From Chryseobacterium mucoviscidosis (GTDB lineage Bacteria > Bacteroidota > Bacteroidia > Flavobacteriales > Weeksellaceae): DNA of 64,000 bases. Below the pieces are notes generated by a model. That model was not told the DNA's origin. It made no database searches and saw only the letters and a list, made by a program, of their open reading frames with translations. Location: contig NZ_MVAG01000039.1 in NCBI RefSeq assembly GCF_002177115.1, positions 42,560 to 106,559 of the forward strand, read 5' to 3'. Shown in pieces: positions 24,479-34,225 of the stretch (position 1 is its first letter; each line of letters begins with the position of its first letter). A program made the position numbers and the translations under genes.

Positions 24479-25243
24479 ATGAATTTAAAACTACATAAAC
24501 CGCTCTGCATTTTTGATCTGGAAACCACAGGAACCAACATCGGCAAAAACCGTATTGTTGAAATCTGTATTCTAAAAGTAAATCCTGATGCGTCAAGAGA
24601 AAGCAAAACATGGAGAGTAAATCCTGAAATGCCGATCCCGAAAGAATGCAGCGAAATTCACGGTATTTATGATGAAGATGTAAAAGATGCGCCAACCTTT
24701 AAAGAAATTGCTCCAAAAGTGATGGAAATGATTACGGGTGCGGATCTGGGAGGTTTCAATTCCAACAGATTCGATGTTCCATTGTTAGCGGAAGAGCTGC
24801 TTCGTGCCGAGTTTGATTTTGATTTGAATAAATTCAAACTGGTTGATGCACAGACCATTTTCTTTAAAAAAGAACCCCGAAATTTAGGCGCTGCCTATCA
24901 GTTTTATTGCGGAAAAACACTGGAAAACGCCCATTCTGCGGAAGCCGATGTTATGGCAACTTTTGAAGTGCTTGATGCGCAGGTCGGAAAATATGATGAT
25001 GTACCAAACGAAATCGCAGAATTAAGCAATTTTTCGTCTCAGAATAAATTCGCAGATCTTGCCGGAATGATTCATTTCAACGAAAACGGACAGGAAATTT
25101 TTGCTTTCGGAAAATATAAGGGACAAACGGTAAAGTCTGTTTTCCAGAAAGATCTGGGCTATTACGGATGGCTTCAGAATGCTGATTTCCCATTGTACAC
25201 GAAGAAGGTTTTCACGAAAATCCAATTATCAAGTAAGTTTTAA
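24479..25243 (+). CDS. DnaQ-like exonuclease with C-terminal DUF3820-type domain
   Basis: A 254-residue protein. The first ~175 residues form a DEDDh exonuclease of the DNA polymerase III epsilon type: FDLETTGTNIGKNRIVEI near 12-29, GFNSNRFDVPLLAEELL near 90-106 and HSAEADVMATFEVL near 150. The C-terminal part (FAFGKYKGQTVKSVF, YYGWLQNADFPLYTKK) fits the small DUF3820 domain found after several nucleases. It probably proofreads or repairs DNA, though it is not the main PolC. It is a single plus-strand gene. Confidence 0.88.
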   Translation: MNLKLHKPLCIFDLETTGTNIGKNRIVEICILKVNPDASRESKTWRVNPEMPIPKECSEIHGIYDEDVKDAPTFKEIAPKVMEMITGADLGGFNSNRFDVPLLAEELLRAEFDFDLNKFKLVDAQTIFFKKEPRNLGAAYQFYCGKTLENAHSAEADVMATFEVLDAQVGKYDDVPNEIAELSNFSSQNKFADLAGMIHFNENGQEIFAFGKYKGQTVKSVFQKDLGYYGWLQNADFPLYTKKVFTKIQLSSKF

Positions 25244-25249
25244 ATGATG

Positions 25250-25464
25250 CGTGAACTGGTTAAAAAGATGCTTTAATGAGCAACTAATAATGGCTGTTCT
25301 ATTCCTAAAGAAGTAATTTTGGAAGATAAAACGGAACTTAACAGATCAGATTAATACAACAACTCGAAGAGGAAGACAAGCAAACCATTTTCCGGCTCGT
25401 AGAAAAAATACTTACCCATAAAAAGTTTAAAGATTTTTTTGCCAAAAACGCAGCTACGCTATAA
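25250..25464 (+). pseudogene. Remnant of a helix-turn-helix regulator
   Basis: The region carries broken reading frames. The last part (25351-25464) encodes QQLEEEDKQTIFRLVEKI and a tail ending KDFFAKNAATL, which looks like the C-terminal helices of an XRE-type regulator. Immediately upstream a different frame encodes KEVILEDKTELNRSD before a stop, so at least one frameshift separates them. No intact start or DNA-binding helix remains. A terminator follows at 25474-25492. Confidence 0.45.
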
Positions 25465-25473
25465 AACACAAAA

Positions 25474-25497
25474 CCCACCGCAAAGCGGTGGGGTATT
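25474..25497 (+). terminator. Terminator after the regulator remnant
   Basis: CCCACCGC (25474-25481) and GCGGTGGG (25485-25492) form an 8-bp stem with a 3-nt loop, followed by a T-rich tail. Confidence 0.7.
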
Positions 25498-25499
25498 TA

Positions 25500-25537
25500 T
25501 TGTTGCTCACAGATTATAAATCCGCGAGATCAGGTTA
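25500..25537. repeat. Repeat copy 1 at a gene 3' end
   Basis: This stretch, with core TTATAAATCCGCGAGATC, matches the copy at 34573-34610 over about 36 nt with a few differences, and a partial copy at 30063-30083. It abuts the 3' end of the lipoprotein gene. All three copies lie at 3' ends of minus-strand genes of the toxin region. Confidence 0.75.
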
Positions 25538-26071
25538 TTTATTTAAATTATATTTTTTAATAATATACTTTCCTGCATAGTCATCAAATGTTATTAAATA
25601 CCCTCCTAAAAACATTTTGTATAGAATCGTTTTCTTTTCTTCTATTGAAATATTGTTTGGATAAAAATAAAACACATCTTTATCTATAATAAAATATTTT
25701 TTGATTATTTCTTTATTAGATAATTTTTCAATTTTAGAACTCTCGCTAAAAATTCCATACTCGTAATGATTAGCTACTGAATTCTTTATTTTAAGCTCTT
25801 GTTTTAAAGCGATTTTTAAAAAATCATAGAAGTCTTTATAATCATTATTATAATATTTTATATATATATCATTTAAAAATTTAACATTGGTTTCAAAAAT
25901 ATTATTATCTGCTGTTTTCAAGTAAAGATTATACTGTGCATATGGTGATGGTATATTCGAATCAATATTTGAGAGATTTTGAACAAAATCATCCGATAGC
26001 TCGACTTTCTTATTACATGAAATTATGATAAAAAAGAGACCAAAAAAAAGAAATTTAATATTTTTTTTCAT
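25535..26071 (-). CDS. Putative immunity lipoprotein next to the Rhs toxin
   Basis: A 178-residue lipoprotein. The signal ends in a lipobox FIIISC with the acylated Cys at residue 19, followed by NKK, so it is anchored in a membrane facing the periplasm or the cell surface. The mature part is Lys/Tyr/Asn-rich with no recognised family. Its composition is more AT-rich than its neighbours. It starts 6 nt after the stop codon of the Rhs-type toxin gene. This is the classical place for a toxin's immunity gene, so protection against the metallopeptidase tip is inferred. Confidence 0.65.
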   Translation of the reverse strand: MKKNIKFLFFGLFFIIISCNKKVELSDDFVQNLSNIDSNIPSPYAQYNLYLKTADNNIFETNVKFLNDIYIKYYNNDYKDFYDFLKIALKQELKIKNSVANHYEYGIFSESSKIEKLSNKEIIKKYFIIDKDVFYFYPNNISIEEKKTILYKMFLGGYLITFDDYAGKYIIKKYNLNK

Positions 26072-26077
26072 AAAAAA

Positions 26078-29000
26078 TTATTGAGGAAGTATATAGTTAG
26101 GAGGATTAGGATTAACTTTTTCTCCTCCATAAGTTGTTCTAATAATTAGTTTCTCTATTTTTCTAGCTTCATTTTCTGCTTTAACAGCTCTTTGCTCCGT
26201 TGGATCATCTGCTGTTCCCGATTTTGGATCATTACTTCTCGGATTATCTTTCATATTTTTTTGATCATAGTCAAATTGATGTCTCATTTCATGAGCAACA
26301 GCAGACAAATCTGAATCAGGAACACCTTCTACTTTTTTAAACTGTTCTTGTGCTTCTTTACTAAAGTCATAAAGAGCATGGGTTCCAATACTATGACCTA
26401 ATACAGCTCCATTACCATCTGGAAGTACCTTACTTCCACTATTCCCACTTTCGATCCAATGTGTTTTATCACTATTTTCTAAAGTATGTAACATTCCTTG
26501 AAGTTCTTTATTTCCTGAATTTTCAATTTTTCGATAAGCAACCGCTAATTTAAATAGAGTTGGACTACCTGTATGTGTCCTTCCATCATATTTAGCGCCT
26601 AACTTTCCATTTTCCCAACGTCGAAAACTTCCGTTAGAATACTTCCATTGTTCTGTAACATTCCCTTTAGAATCACGAATAAGATAAATTATGTCTTTAC
26701 CTTGTCTTCCATCCGGATCAATAAACCTTATCGGATTATCAAATGCATAGGTATAAGGCGACCAACGTCTCATCTTTTCCGCGAGCGGATCAACGACTCC
26801 CCATCTTCCGATATCGGGCATATAAAACCTTGCCCCGTAATCATACATACCGGATTCCTGCAACTCCTTTCCATTGTACTTGTAATTTTTATACGAACTC
26901 GCTCCGAAGAAAGAATTTCCACTCTTCAAGTGGTTCATTCCGAAAGGGTAATAATCATTTACATCTATAATTTCAAGAGCACCTGCGCTGTTTCTTCCGA
27001 AACTTACCCTAGTATTTCCTAAATGATCTTTGTACTGGTAAATATACTGATCTTTTTTGTAATCATAAAATCCTTCTGCGGTTGGGAAAAACTCCAGATC
27101 AGGAGTTTTCAAGATGTCAAGTGTACCAACAGGTCCAAAATTTATGACTTCATCAGTACTAAATGCCTGCATCTCCATGGCCCTGCTTTGGGGAGCCATC
27201 ATCATGTCTTCCATCGGAGGATCTGCGGGGTCTCCGCCGCCTTGAGTTGTAGAAGTTCTATTGTTGTACTGGAATCCATCTAGATAATCAGAATTGTTTA
27301 TTGTTATGGTAGTTGTATAATATCCTGTAACTATATTGGTGGTTTTTTTCTTTAGTTTTACTCCGTCTGCTCTGTATAAATATTCCATATCAAATGGAAA
27401 ATCCACCAGCATATTCACTGTAGAAGGCAGGTTCAGGTAATTATACTGGATAATCGTGGCTTTATCCGGCATTAATGTCATGTTTCCGTTTGCATCATAA
27501 CCGATGGTTTGCCCTCCGCCTTCATAGCCTGTTGTATTTTGTGCATCATCAATAATTTTTGCCAGCCTGTTGCTTTTGTTTGAATTTTCATACGTGTATA
27601 CAAGCTTATCGATCACGGTAGGAGTGTTTCCAGACTCTATTACAGATGTCCTGTAAAGATTGGTAATATTCCCGTTCAGGTCATAATCTATGGATTCTGT
27701 ATTTTCTTTACTTCCCGGATTTTGCGGATTCTGGTAATATCCTGCGGTAAGTCTGTTGAGCTTATCGTAGGCGTAACTATATCTTTTAGGAGTTGTAGAT
27801 GGATTATTTCCAATGTTTTCTACAGTTCTCCAGTCCACTTCTGCAATATTACCATTATATTTTGCCTCTACATCTTTTCCCGAAAACAGTGAAGGATCAG
27901 GATTTATGATCCCCAGTCTTTCGTTATATCTTATTTTATAGGCAAACAGCTTTCCGTCAAGATTAGGAACCGTCATTTGGTTTTTGTTGATGTCCGTCAT
28001 CCATCCACGGATATTGTAGGTGTAATCTATGCTTTGCAGATTATTTCCTACTTTTTTATTGCTAAGCTCGGAAAGTTCATTGTAGGTGTTTTCCGCCAAA
28101 AGAACCTCGGGCTTGTTATCTACCTGGTGATAATGCTGCAGCAGCCTGTTTTGTCCGTCATAGACAAACCTTTCCGTTACAAACACCCCGGTTTCTCCCT
28201 GCTTTCTGAGATGATAAATGTTGTTTTTCTGTACAGTCCCTGCAAAGTCGAGTAAAGATTCCGTTTTGGTATATCCTCCCAAATGATTGATGGAGTGGGT
28301 TCCTATTGCTCTTCCTTTTTTATCATACCAGGTGTAATTTTTTGTCCAGTTGTCATCCTCAATATTTTTCACATAAGAAGCAACAGGAAGACTTTTTGTG
28401 CTTATGGATGAATTTTGAGCATCCTGAGACAAAACATCCTGTCCCAAAATCTGGGTAGGAATAGCAGGGGTGCCTGTAGGATAGGTATCGTAATAATTAA
28501 TACTCAGAACCTTATAAATATTCCCGTTTGGATATCCAAATCCATTGGTGTAATAAACGGGCATTCCACTGTTTGTCCAGTAATCGGACATCCTTTTTTC
28601 ATTATTAGATCCTTTCGCATCTGTATTGGATTGTTCGGTTAATCGTGTGGAACCATCAGACAGACCTGTCATAAGAACTCTTCCAAACTGATCATATTTT
28701 GTGTACAGCCATCGTCCCTGAGCTCTCAGAATGGCATCCTGGGTAAGAACCAGACGATCCTGTTTATCATATACCATAAATTCCCATCCTTTGCCTGGGA
28801 GTTTCTTTTCTACGAGACGGTTTCTGCCATCGTATTTGTACTGATAACAAAGGTTATCCAGGGTAACATCATCCACAGCCCCTGAAACGGAAGCCAGCGG
28901 CGGAATCACATACGCAAGCTGGTTGTATTCATTGTACACATAATACGTATCCACGCTTTGTGTCCCGTTCATTTTTCTCACCAGCAAAACCTGTCCTTCT

Positions 29001-29641
29001 CCATTTTTAAACTCTATGTTGACGTTCCCATCTTCATCGGTTACCGTATTTTTATACAGTTGTGCTGCTGCATACTCGCTGCTCTGGCTTAAAACAGAAC
29101 TTGTAGCTCCGTTTACCCATGTGGTTACCGTAGTGTATTTTTTTACAGCATCAGCAGTGGTATTGGCATCATAGCCGAACTGAACGGGTTTATCATTCCA
29201 CGCATTACCTACCTGCTTCTGCTGTAAAATACGTTCCAAAGGAGAGTTTTCCAATATCTTTTCAGAATAGATTTTTTCAGCTCCGTAAAGAGCAGGCTGG
29301 GTAGCGTTGCTCAAAGGTGAAGTATAGATCGCTCCGTTCTGGGTTCCCTGCTGGGGAACGGGAAGGTAATCTTTCAACTGTCTTCCGAAGCCGTCATATT
29401 CGATATGTTGTACCACGTCTTTTCCGCCCGGGGAGGCTTTTACATTCACCACCTGCTTTGGTCTTCCCAGACCATCAAAATACTGGACGGTTTCGATTTG
29501 CTTTGCAGTAGTGCTGCTTGTCGTTACAGGTTCCAAGTAGGTCTTACTGTAGATATAGTTTTCTAAAGAACTTGTCTGACTTTGGCCGTAAGCCAGTCCA
29601 GATAAAAAGAGTGTTCCTATAGGGATTATTATTTTTTTCAT
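26078..29641 (-). CDS. Rhs-type polymorphic toxin with M91-like metallopeptidase tip
   Basis: A 1187-residue secreted protein: signal peptide to about residue 19, an N-terminal DUF6443 region, then many YD/RHS repeats (YDGLGRPKQV, YDKQDRLVLTQD, YDANGNMTLMPD). The Rhs-associated core ends near residue 975 with GRWGVVDPLAEKMRRWSPYT and FIDPDGR. The variable tip (about 976-1187) holds AVAHEMRHQFDYD, a HExxH zinc motif near 1115, and a later EQRAVKAENEAR that may give the third ligand, as in the M91 effector family. The repeats probably form a shell around the toxin. The partner lipoprotein follows 6 nt downstream. Confidence 0.88.
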   Translation of the reverse strand: MKKIIIPIGTLFLSGLAYGQSQTSSLENYIYSKTYLEPVTTSSTTAKQIETVQYFDGLGRPKQVVNVKASPGGKDVVQHIEYDGFGRQLKDYLPVPQQGTQNGAIYTSPLSNATQPALYGAEKIYSEKILENSPLERILQQKQVGNAWNDKPVQFGYDANTTADAVKKYTTVTTWVNGATSSVLSQSSEYAAAQLYKNTVTDEDGNVNIEFKNGEGQVLLVRKMNGTQSVDTYYVYNEYNQLAYVIPPLASVSGAVDDVTLDNLCYQYKYDGRNRLVEKKLPGKGWEFMVYDKQDRLVLTQDAILRAQGRWLYTKYDQFGRVLMTGLSDGSTRLTEQSNTDAKGSNNEKRMSDYWTNSGMPVYYTNGFGYPNGNIYKVLSINYYDTYPTGTPAIPTQILGQDVLSQDAQNSSISTKSLPVASYVKNIEDDNWTKNYTWYDKKGRAIGTHSINHLGGYTKTESLLDFAGTVQKNNIYHLRKQGETGVFVTERFVYDGQNRLLQHYHQVDNKPEVLLAENTYNELSELSNKKVGNNLQSIDYTYNIRGWMTDINKNQMTVPNLDGKLFAYKIRYNERLGIINPDPSLFSGKDVEAKYNGNIAEVDWRTVENIGNNPSTTPKRYSYAYDKLNRLTAGYYQNPQNPGSKENTESIDYDLNGNITNLYRTSVIESGNTPTVIDKLVYTYENSNKSNRLAKIIDDAQNTTGYEGGGQTIGYDANGNMTLMPDKATIIQYNYLNLPSTVNMLVDFPFDMEYLYRADGVKLKKKTTNIVTGYYTTTITINNSDYLDGFQYNNRTSTTQGGGDPADPPMEDMMMAPQSRAMEMQAFSTDEVINFGPVGTLDILKTPDLEFFPTAEGFYDYKKDQYIYQYKDHLGNTRVSFGRNSAGALEIIDVNDYYPFGMNHLKSGNSFFGASSYKNYKYNGKELQESGMYDYGARFYMPDIGRWGVVDPLAEKMRRWSPYTYAFDNPIRFIDPDGRQGKDIIYLIRDSKGNVTEQWKYSNGSFRRWENGKLGAKYDGRTHTGSPTLFKLAVAYRKIENSGNKELQGMLHTLENSDKTHWIESGNSGSKVLPDGNGAVLGHSIGTHALYDFSKEAQEQFKKVEGVPDSDLSAVAHEMRHQFDYDQKNMKDNPRSNDPKSGTADDPTEQRAVKAENEARKIEKLIIRTTYGGEKVNPNPPNYILPQ

Positions 29642-30103
29642 AACGCGTTAGTTTTGTAATTATATTTGAATTTTTTCAGGATATTTCCTGTCTGGCTTTT
29701 CTCCCTGTTTTCTTTCAGCCTGTTGGCAGCATCGTAGATTATACTTACGTTATTCCCAACGGAGGCATGATGCTTCTTAGCTCATACCTCAATTAAATGA
29801 TTATATATAAGTCATTACCTGATGTCCTGCTATAGAAAGATCTTTTATGAAGATATCCAACAGGGCTAAAATTTGGATTCATAATACTCCGGAGCTGAGG
29901 AAATATCTGTATTGGAAGTATTCACAATGCTATAATCAATGCCTTTGAAATACTTACAGTGAACACCTATAATCTTAGCAATAAGCTGAAGCAGGTTATA
30001 GTCTCAATAATCATGGCTACTATCCCGTCCTTTATGGTATAATGCTGTACGTTCCTTTATGGCTCATAGATTACAAATCCGCTAATATTTAGCTCATTTT
30101 ATT
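29638..30103 (-). pseudogene. Decayed remains of an upstream RHS-like partner gene
   Basis: The minus strand at 29638-29760 is an open frame without a start, encoding a YD-repeat C-terminus (YDAANRLKENREKSQTGN and a tail to NYKTNAL) whose TGA overlaps the ATG of the Rhs gene (ATGA). Further upstream another frame reads CKYFKGIDYSIVNTSNT and SSAPEYYESKF near 29875-29955, again RHS-like. Stops and shifts break it up. This is probably what is left of a gene that was once translationally coupled to the Rhs toxin. No other feature is visible in this 460-nt gap apart from a partial repeat copy at 30063-30083. Confidence 0.6.
30063..30083. repeat. Partial repeat copy 2
   Basis: CTCATAGATTACAAATCCGC repeats the left part of the 3'-end repeat seen at 25500 and 34573, then diverges. 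It lies 20 nt after the stop of the 1373-residue gene. Confidence 0.55.
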
Positions 30104-33100
30104 CTATTTTTGATATTGAATTTTAATTTGAATAGGATTGTTAATGCTAACTTGACCATTTAACACCATTGCGAGTACTTGACCTGTAACTGGAAAAACA
30201 ATAATTTTCCATTTTATACCTGTATATTCATCCGTGTAATCTACAGCCCTTGTACTAGTTGGTTTACAATTTTCTCCCACAGTTCCTATTATATACCCAC
30301 CTTGTGTCCAAGGTAAATTTACATTTTGATTATTTGTTGAAATTTCAATAAACATACTGATAGTATTACCATCCTGCATTACAGAACTAATATTATTAGT
30401 AGAGTCTATATTTGATGCTAATGTGAATGGGCAGCCTTGACTGCATATCCCATAGGTATTTGCGTAATTTTGTCCATTAGAATTGAGATTATTTTGAGCT
30501 TTAGAATCGGCATCATTCTGACTTATATTGGATATATAAGATCCTTGAGGAATCGTATATGTCACAGGTGTTCCTACTTGACCTGTTGGACAATCATTTT
30601 TTAAAAATGTTTTACTAATTTCTGCATTAACAAATATATTTGTGGAAGCTAATGAATTAATATAATGATAATTGTAATTTTTCACAATATTATTCTCATT
30701 GTCTTTAATTAGAATCAGTCTGTTTTTATTATCATAAAAATAGAATTCTTTAATTCCTGAAGGATACGTTATATTTTTTAAACCAATAAGCGGATCATAG
30801 GTGTAAGTGGTAATTAAATATCCTTTCATTCGAACATCCTTTCTGAAATTATCTAATTTATTATCTAAAGCAGCTTCAGAAGCGGCATCAACATCTAAAT
30901 TTGAAGCTTCTACAATAGAATTTATTAGATCTTGTGGAATATCTGACGTGTTAGAATTGATACCATTCGGATATGTTGCTCCCCCTTCTATTTTTGCAAT
31001 TGGTAACATCTTATTGTATCCCCAGATAAATACTACCGGCTTTTTATCATTGGTATACTGAAGTACATTTCCATATGAATCGTATCTATCATATATTGTT
31101 CTTATATTATCTAAAGTGTTAATGTCTAATGATTGAGAATTATCTTTAATTAATAAATCGTGTTCTTCTTTTGGTAGCAGTATATTTCCGGTAGATGCAT
31201 CTTGAGTATACTTTATAGCCTTTTCAAAAACTTTTTTATTATTAATAAATTTTTCAAATTTAACAGGAATATCAATACGGTTAGAATTAATTAGCATTTG
31301 CATTTCAGACGATTGATTTCCTAATAATAAATCATTGGGATAATAATTTTTTATTTCAGTTATTTTTCCGTCATCATCTGTTATTTTCTCAGATGCCAAT
31401 TGATTTTTATCATTATAATTATAATTATATTGTCTTGTAATTGCCTTTCCATTAAAATAACTAATTTCCTTTTTACTATTTAACAAAATTTTACCTGTTT
31501 TAATGGGATAAAAATGCATGAAATTTGAATTATAATCCAAAACAGAGCTAGATTTTAAAGTGGTAGGACAATAAAAATTCATGGGTATATACTCTGCCAT
31601 ATAAGCCCAATATCTTCTTTGATCTTTTACTATAAAGTCATATATTTCTTTTTTGACAATTTCTTTTGTAGAAAAAGGTCCATTACCTGCTATTTTGTAA
31701 AATGATTTTTCTTTAAGAGTTCCATTTCTTAGATATCTTATTTCAGGCAACCCTATAGGTCGAGAAGCATAATAGGTTGAATAATCAGAGAGATTGTTAA
31801 AAGTATAAACCTCTTCCCCATTTGAATTATCTTTATTTCCATATTGAATAGTTACTTCTGAATAACCTACTAATGATCCTTGCGCATTATAACTGTATGG
31901 AACAGTAGGATCAGAATTTAACATTAGTGTTCTAGTTGAATAAACATAAGGAATTAAGCTGCTATTTGTTTGTAAATCATTACATAAAATTTCACTCATA
32001 TTAAACACAGTAGGGCAATTGGCATTATTAATTGGAGCAAACATATCACTGTCTGTTCTGTCTTTTACTCTATAAAAAACGGGTTTAGTCATAAGTATAC
32101 CATTTTTGTAGGAATAATTTTTTTCACTAGCCTTTTTCCCATCTGTATCAAAGTATGTAACATTCTTAATTCTTAAACCAGCACCTTTATTAGGATACAA
32201 AATTTCCTGTTCTGTAAAATATGATATTTTCATATCTACCCATGCACTCCCCAAAATACCTGTTTTATTGTCAGGGTAATTAACTCTCATACGATATTGG
32301 GCCCCTGGTGTTATAAGATTTGTAATATCAACATTATACACACCACATACACCATGTGCGATTCCATAATTTACTAAATCTGCATTATTTCTGCTATACT
32401 CTGAAATAATCTGCCAATTTCCATTAACATTCTTTTCCAGTAGACCATACAGCCTGATATCGTTTGGATGCACTGTTAAATTGACACCAAGACCAGAATT
32501 ACTATAAGGTGCACACAAGTTATTAGTAGAAGTACCTAAATCACAAGGACCAGTTGAACTACAAGTTAAAGTAATTGATAGTTTTACAGATTGATTTATT
32601 ATTGATGGAATAGTGAAAGTTTTAGATTGTTCTACTGTGCTATTATAATCATAAATACTTTGGGTAGTTTCCACCAATGTAGAATTAATAGTTGGTGATC
32701 CGAATTGGTTACTTTCATAATCCATTAATGCGTGCCCTCCTGTAGGATATATTATTAATTTCAGCAATCCTGCTTTAAGAAATTTTTCATTAAAACTTCT
32801 GTCATTTGGTTGAGGGTTTGAAACAAAATGAAAGGGTATATTATTATCTTTATATCCTAAATTATTTACGTTTGGAATAAGCCCTGAATTTGTAGCACCA
32901 TTAAAAAATCCCCACAAATCCTGAGCTGCAGATGTCTTATAAGGCAAAGTAGTAGCATCATAAACAAACCTGTAAATCATATCATTAGAATTCGTTTCTC
33001 CAAATTTTATTGCTTTTAATTTAAGACGCTTACTTTTATAACTTTCTAATATATTGTTGGGCATTACTCCGCAAGTTCCCATTGCTGTGGAGACAACTGT

Positions 33101-34225
33101 ATAATCACCAAAAGTCGGAGATCCTGTAAAGTAATCATAATCAAATAATATTGTCTTTATGGGCTCTGTATCACTTTTAGAATAAAGAGATATTTTATCT
33201 ATTTTTTTTCCGTTTTTTATATCTTCTCTATTACTATTCTGAAAAACAATTTTTGAATTATTTGTATTGATTTCACTGATTGTATAATCTATTCCCTGAC
33301 TTGCCGAATACCCAAAATTCAATCCTTCAAAAGGCATAAAAGGTGGTCCGGAATTACTCCACGGAGCATTAAAAGGATTGGAGGTTGATGCTAAAACTTC
33401 TTTAGTGTAATTTTGAATCAAGTGAGGTAGAGATTCTACCTGAGTAGATACGTATGTAAAGTTTGCAATTTTATTTTGAGGACTAACTATTTTTGTCAAA
33501 TAATAACTATCTCGATATTGATGCTGTGTAGTTTGGCAATCAGTAGAACTATGAGTATCAATCGTAGCTTTTAATTCAAAAAAGTAAACCAATCCATCAG
33601 TAGTTATTGCTTTAAATCCTGTAGTATTATTTGCACTATTTATAATTCTTTCTAATTTTATATTATTCTTGTCAATGGAAACAAAATTATGGTCTTTATC
33701 CTCAATAAATTTGCCTGTATATCCATTAAAATTATAAATACAAACTAAAAAATCGGAGTCAGCACCAACTTGAAACTGTTTGGATTCAGTATTTCCAGTG
33801 GATGTCATGAAGTTACAACCCTTTCGAACATAATTAAAAACAAAATTTGATTCATAAGGGTCTTCTGTTTGATTAAGTTCTGATGATAGTGGAATGTAGT
33901 CTTTTCTATACACACTATTATCTTGTCCTACTAAATGTATTACTCCTCCTGCATTTAATGTCCAACCTAATCCGATGTTGCTTGCCTCTTCTTCAACCTT
34001 TAATCCGGTCGTATAGTAGCTTGCAGAAATAGGGATTTTTAAATCTCCCTCATCAATATTACAGAGAGGTATCTCTGAAGATGTTGTTCCATTATATACA
34101 TTAACCGGTACTTCAGCATATTTCAATAATGATGCAACATTTGGAGATGGAATGGTAGAAACTTTCTGAGCAAAAATTCCTAAATAAAAAAAAGCAAAAG
34201 CAATACACAAATTTTTTTTTATCAT
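30104..34225 (-). CDS. Large secreted RHS-like protein with DUF5977-type C-terminal domain
   Basis: A 1373-residue exported protein with a signal peptide to about residue 20. The N-terminal region (YAEVPVNVYNGTTSSEIPL, IGLGWTLNAGGVI near residues 36-96) is typical of large Bacteroidota proteins that sit beside DUF6443/Rhs genes. YD-type repeats occur near 1130-1190 (YDPLIGLKNITYPSG, YDNKNRLILIKDN). A segment near 1240 (SQNDADSKAQNNLNSNGQNY) fits DUF5977. It has no Rhs core and no recognisable toxin tip, so it is probably an adhesin or a secretion partner. Confidence 0.75.
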   Translation of the reverse strand: MIKKNLCIAFAFFYLGIFAQKVSTIPSPNVASLLKYAEVPVNVYNGTTSSEIPLCNIDEGDLKIPISASYYTTGLKVEEEASNIGLGWTLNAGGVIHLVGQDNSVYRKDYIPLSSELNQTEDPYESNFVFNYVRKGCNFMTSTGNTESKQFQVGADSDFLVCIYNFNGYTGKFIEDKDHNFVSIDKNNIKLERIINSANNTTGFKAITTDGLVYFFELKATIDTHSSTDCQTTQHQYRDSYYLTKIVSPQNKIANFTYVSTQVESLPHLIQNYTKEVLASTSNPFNAPWSNSGPPFMPFEGLNFGYSASQGIDYTISEINTNNSKIVFQNSNREDIKNGKKIDKISLYSKSDTEPIKTILFDYDYFTGSPTFGDYTVVSTAMGTCGVMPNNILESYKSKRLKLKAIKFGETNSNDMIYRFVYDATTLPYKTSAAQDLWGFFNGATNSGLIPNVNNLGYKDNNIPFHFVSNPQPNDRSFNEKFLKAGLLKLIIYPTGGHALMDYESNQFGSPTINSTLVETTQSIYDYNSTVEQSKTFTIPSIINQSVKLSITLTCSSTGPCDLGTSTNNLCAPYSNSGLGVNLTVHPNDIRLYGLLEKNVNGNWQIISEYSRNNADLVNYGIAHGVCGVYNVDITNLITPGAQYRMRVNYPDNKTGILGSAWVDMKISYFTEQEILYPNKGAGLRIKNVTYFDTDGKKASEKNYSYKNGILMTKPVFYRVKDRTDSDMFAPINNANCPTVFNMSEILCNDLQTNSSLIPYVYSTRTLMLNSDPTVPYSYNAQGSLVGYSEVTIQYGNKDNSNGEEVYTFNNLSDYSTYYASRPIGLPEIRYLRNGTLKEKSFYKIAGNGPFSTKEIVKKEIYDFIVKDQRRYWAYMAEYIPMNFYCPTTLKSSSVLDYNSNFMHFYPIKTGKILLNSKKEISYFNGKAITRQYNYNYNDKNQLASEKITDDDGKITEIKNYYPNDLLLGNQSSEMQMLINSNRIDIPVKFEKFINNKKVFEKAIKYTQDASTGNILLPKEEHDLLIKDNSQSLDINTLDNIRTIYDRYDSYGNVLQYTNDKKPVVFIWGYNKMLPIAKIEGGATYPNGINSNTSDIPQDLINSIVEASNLDVDAASEAALDNKLDNFRKDVRMKGYLITTYTYDPLIGLKNITYPSGIKEFYFYDNKNRLILIKDNENNIVKNYNYHYINSLASTNIFVNAEISKTFLKNDCPTGQVGTPVTYTIPQGSYISNISQNDADSKAQNNLNSNGQNYANTYGICSQGCPFTLASNIDSTNNISSVMQDGNTISMFIEISTNNQNVNLPWTQGGYIIGTVGENCKPTSTRAVDYTDEYTGIKWKIIVFPVTGQVLAMVLNGQVSINNPIQIKIQYQK

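Noticed and set aside
30104..34225. Second polymorphic toxin
   Set aside because: It has RHS-like repeats but no Rhs-associated core and no recognisable toxin tip.
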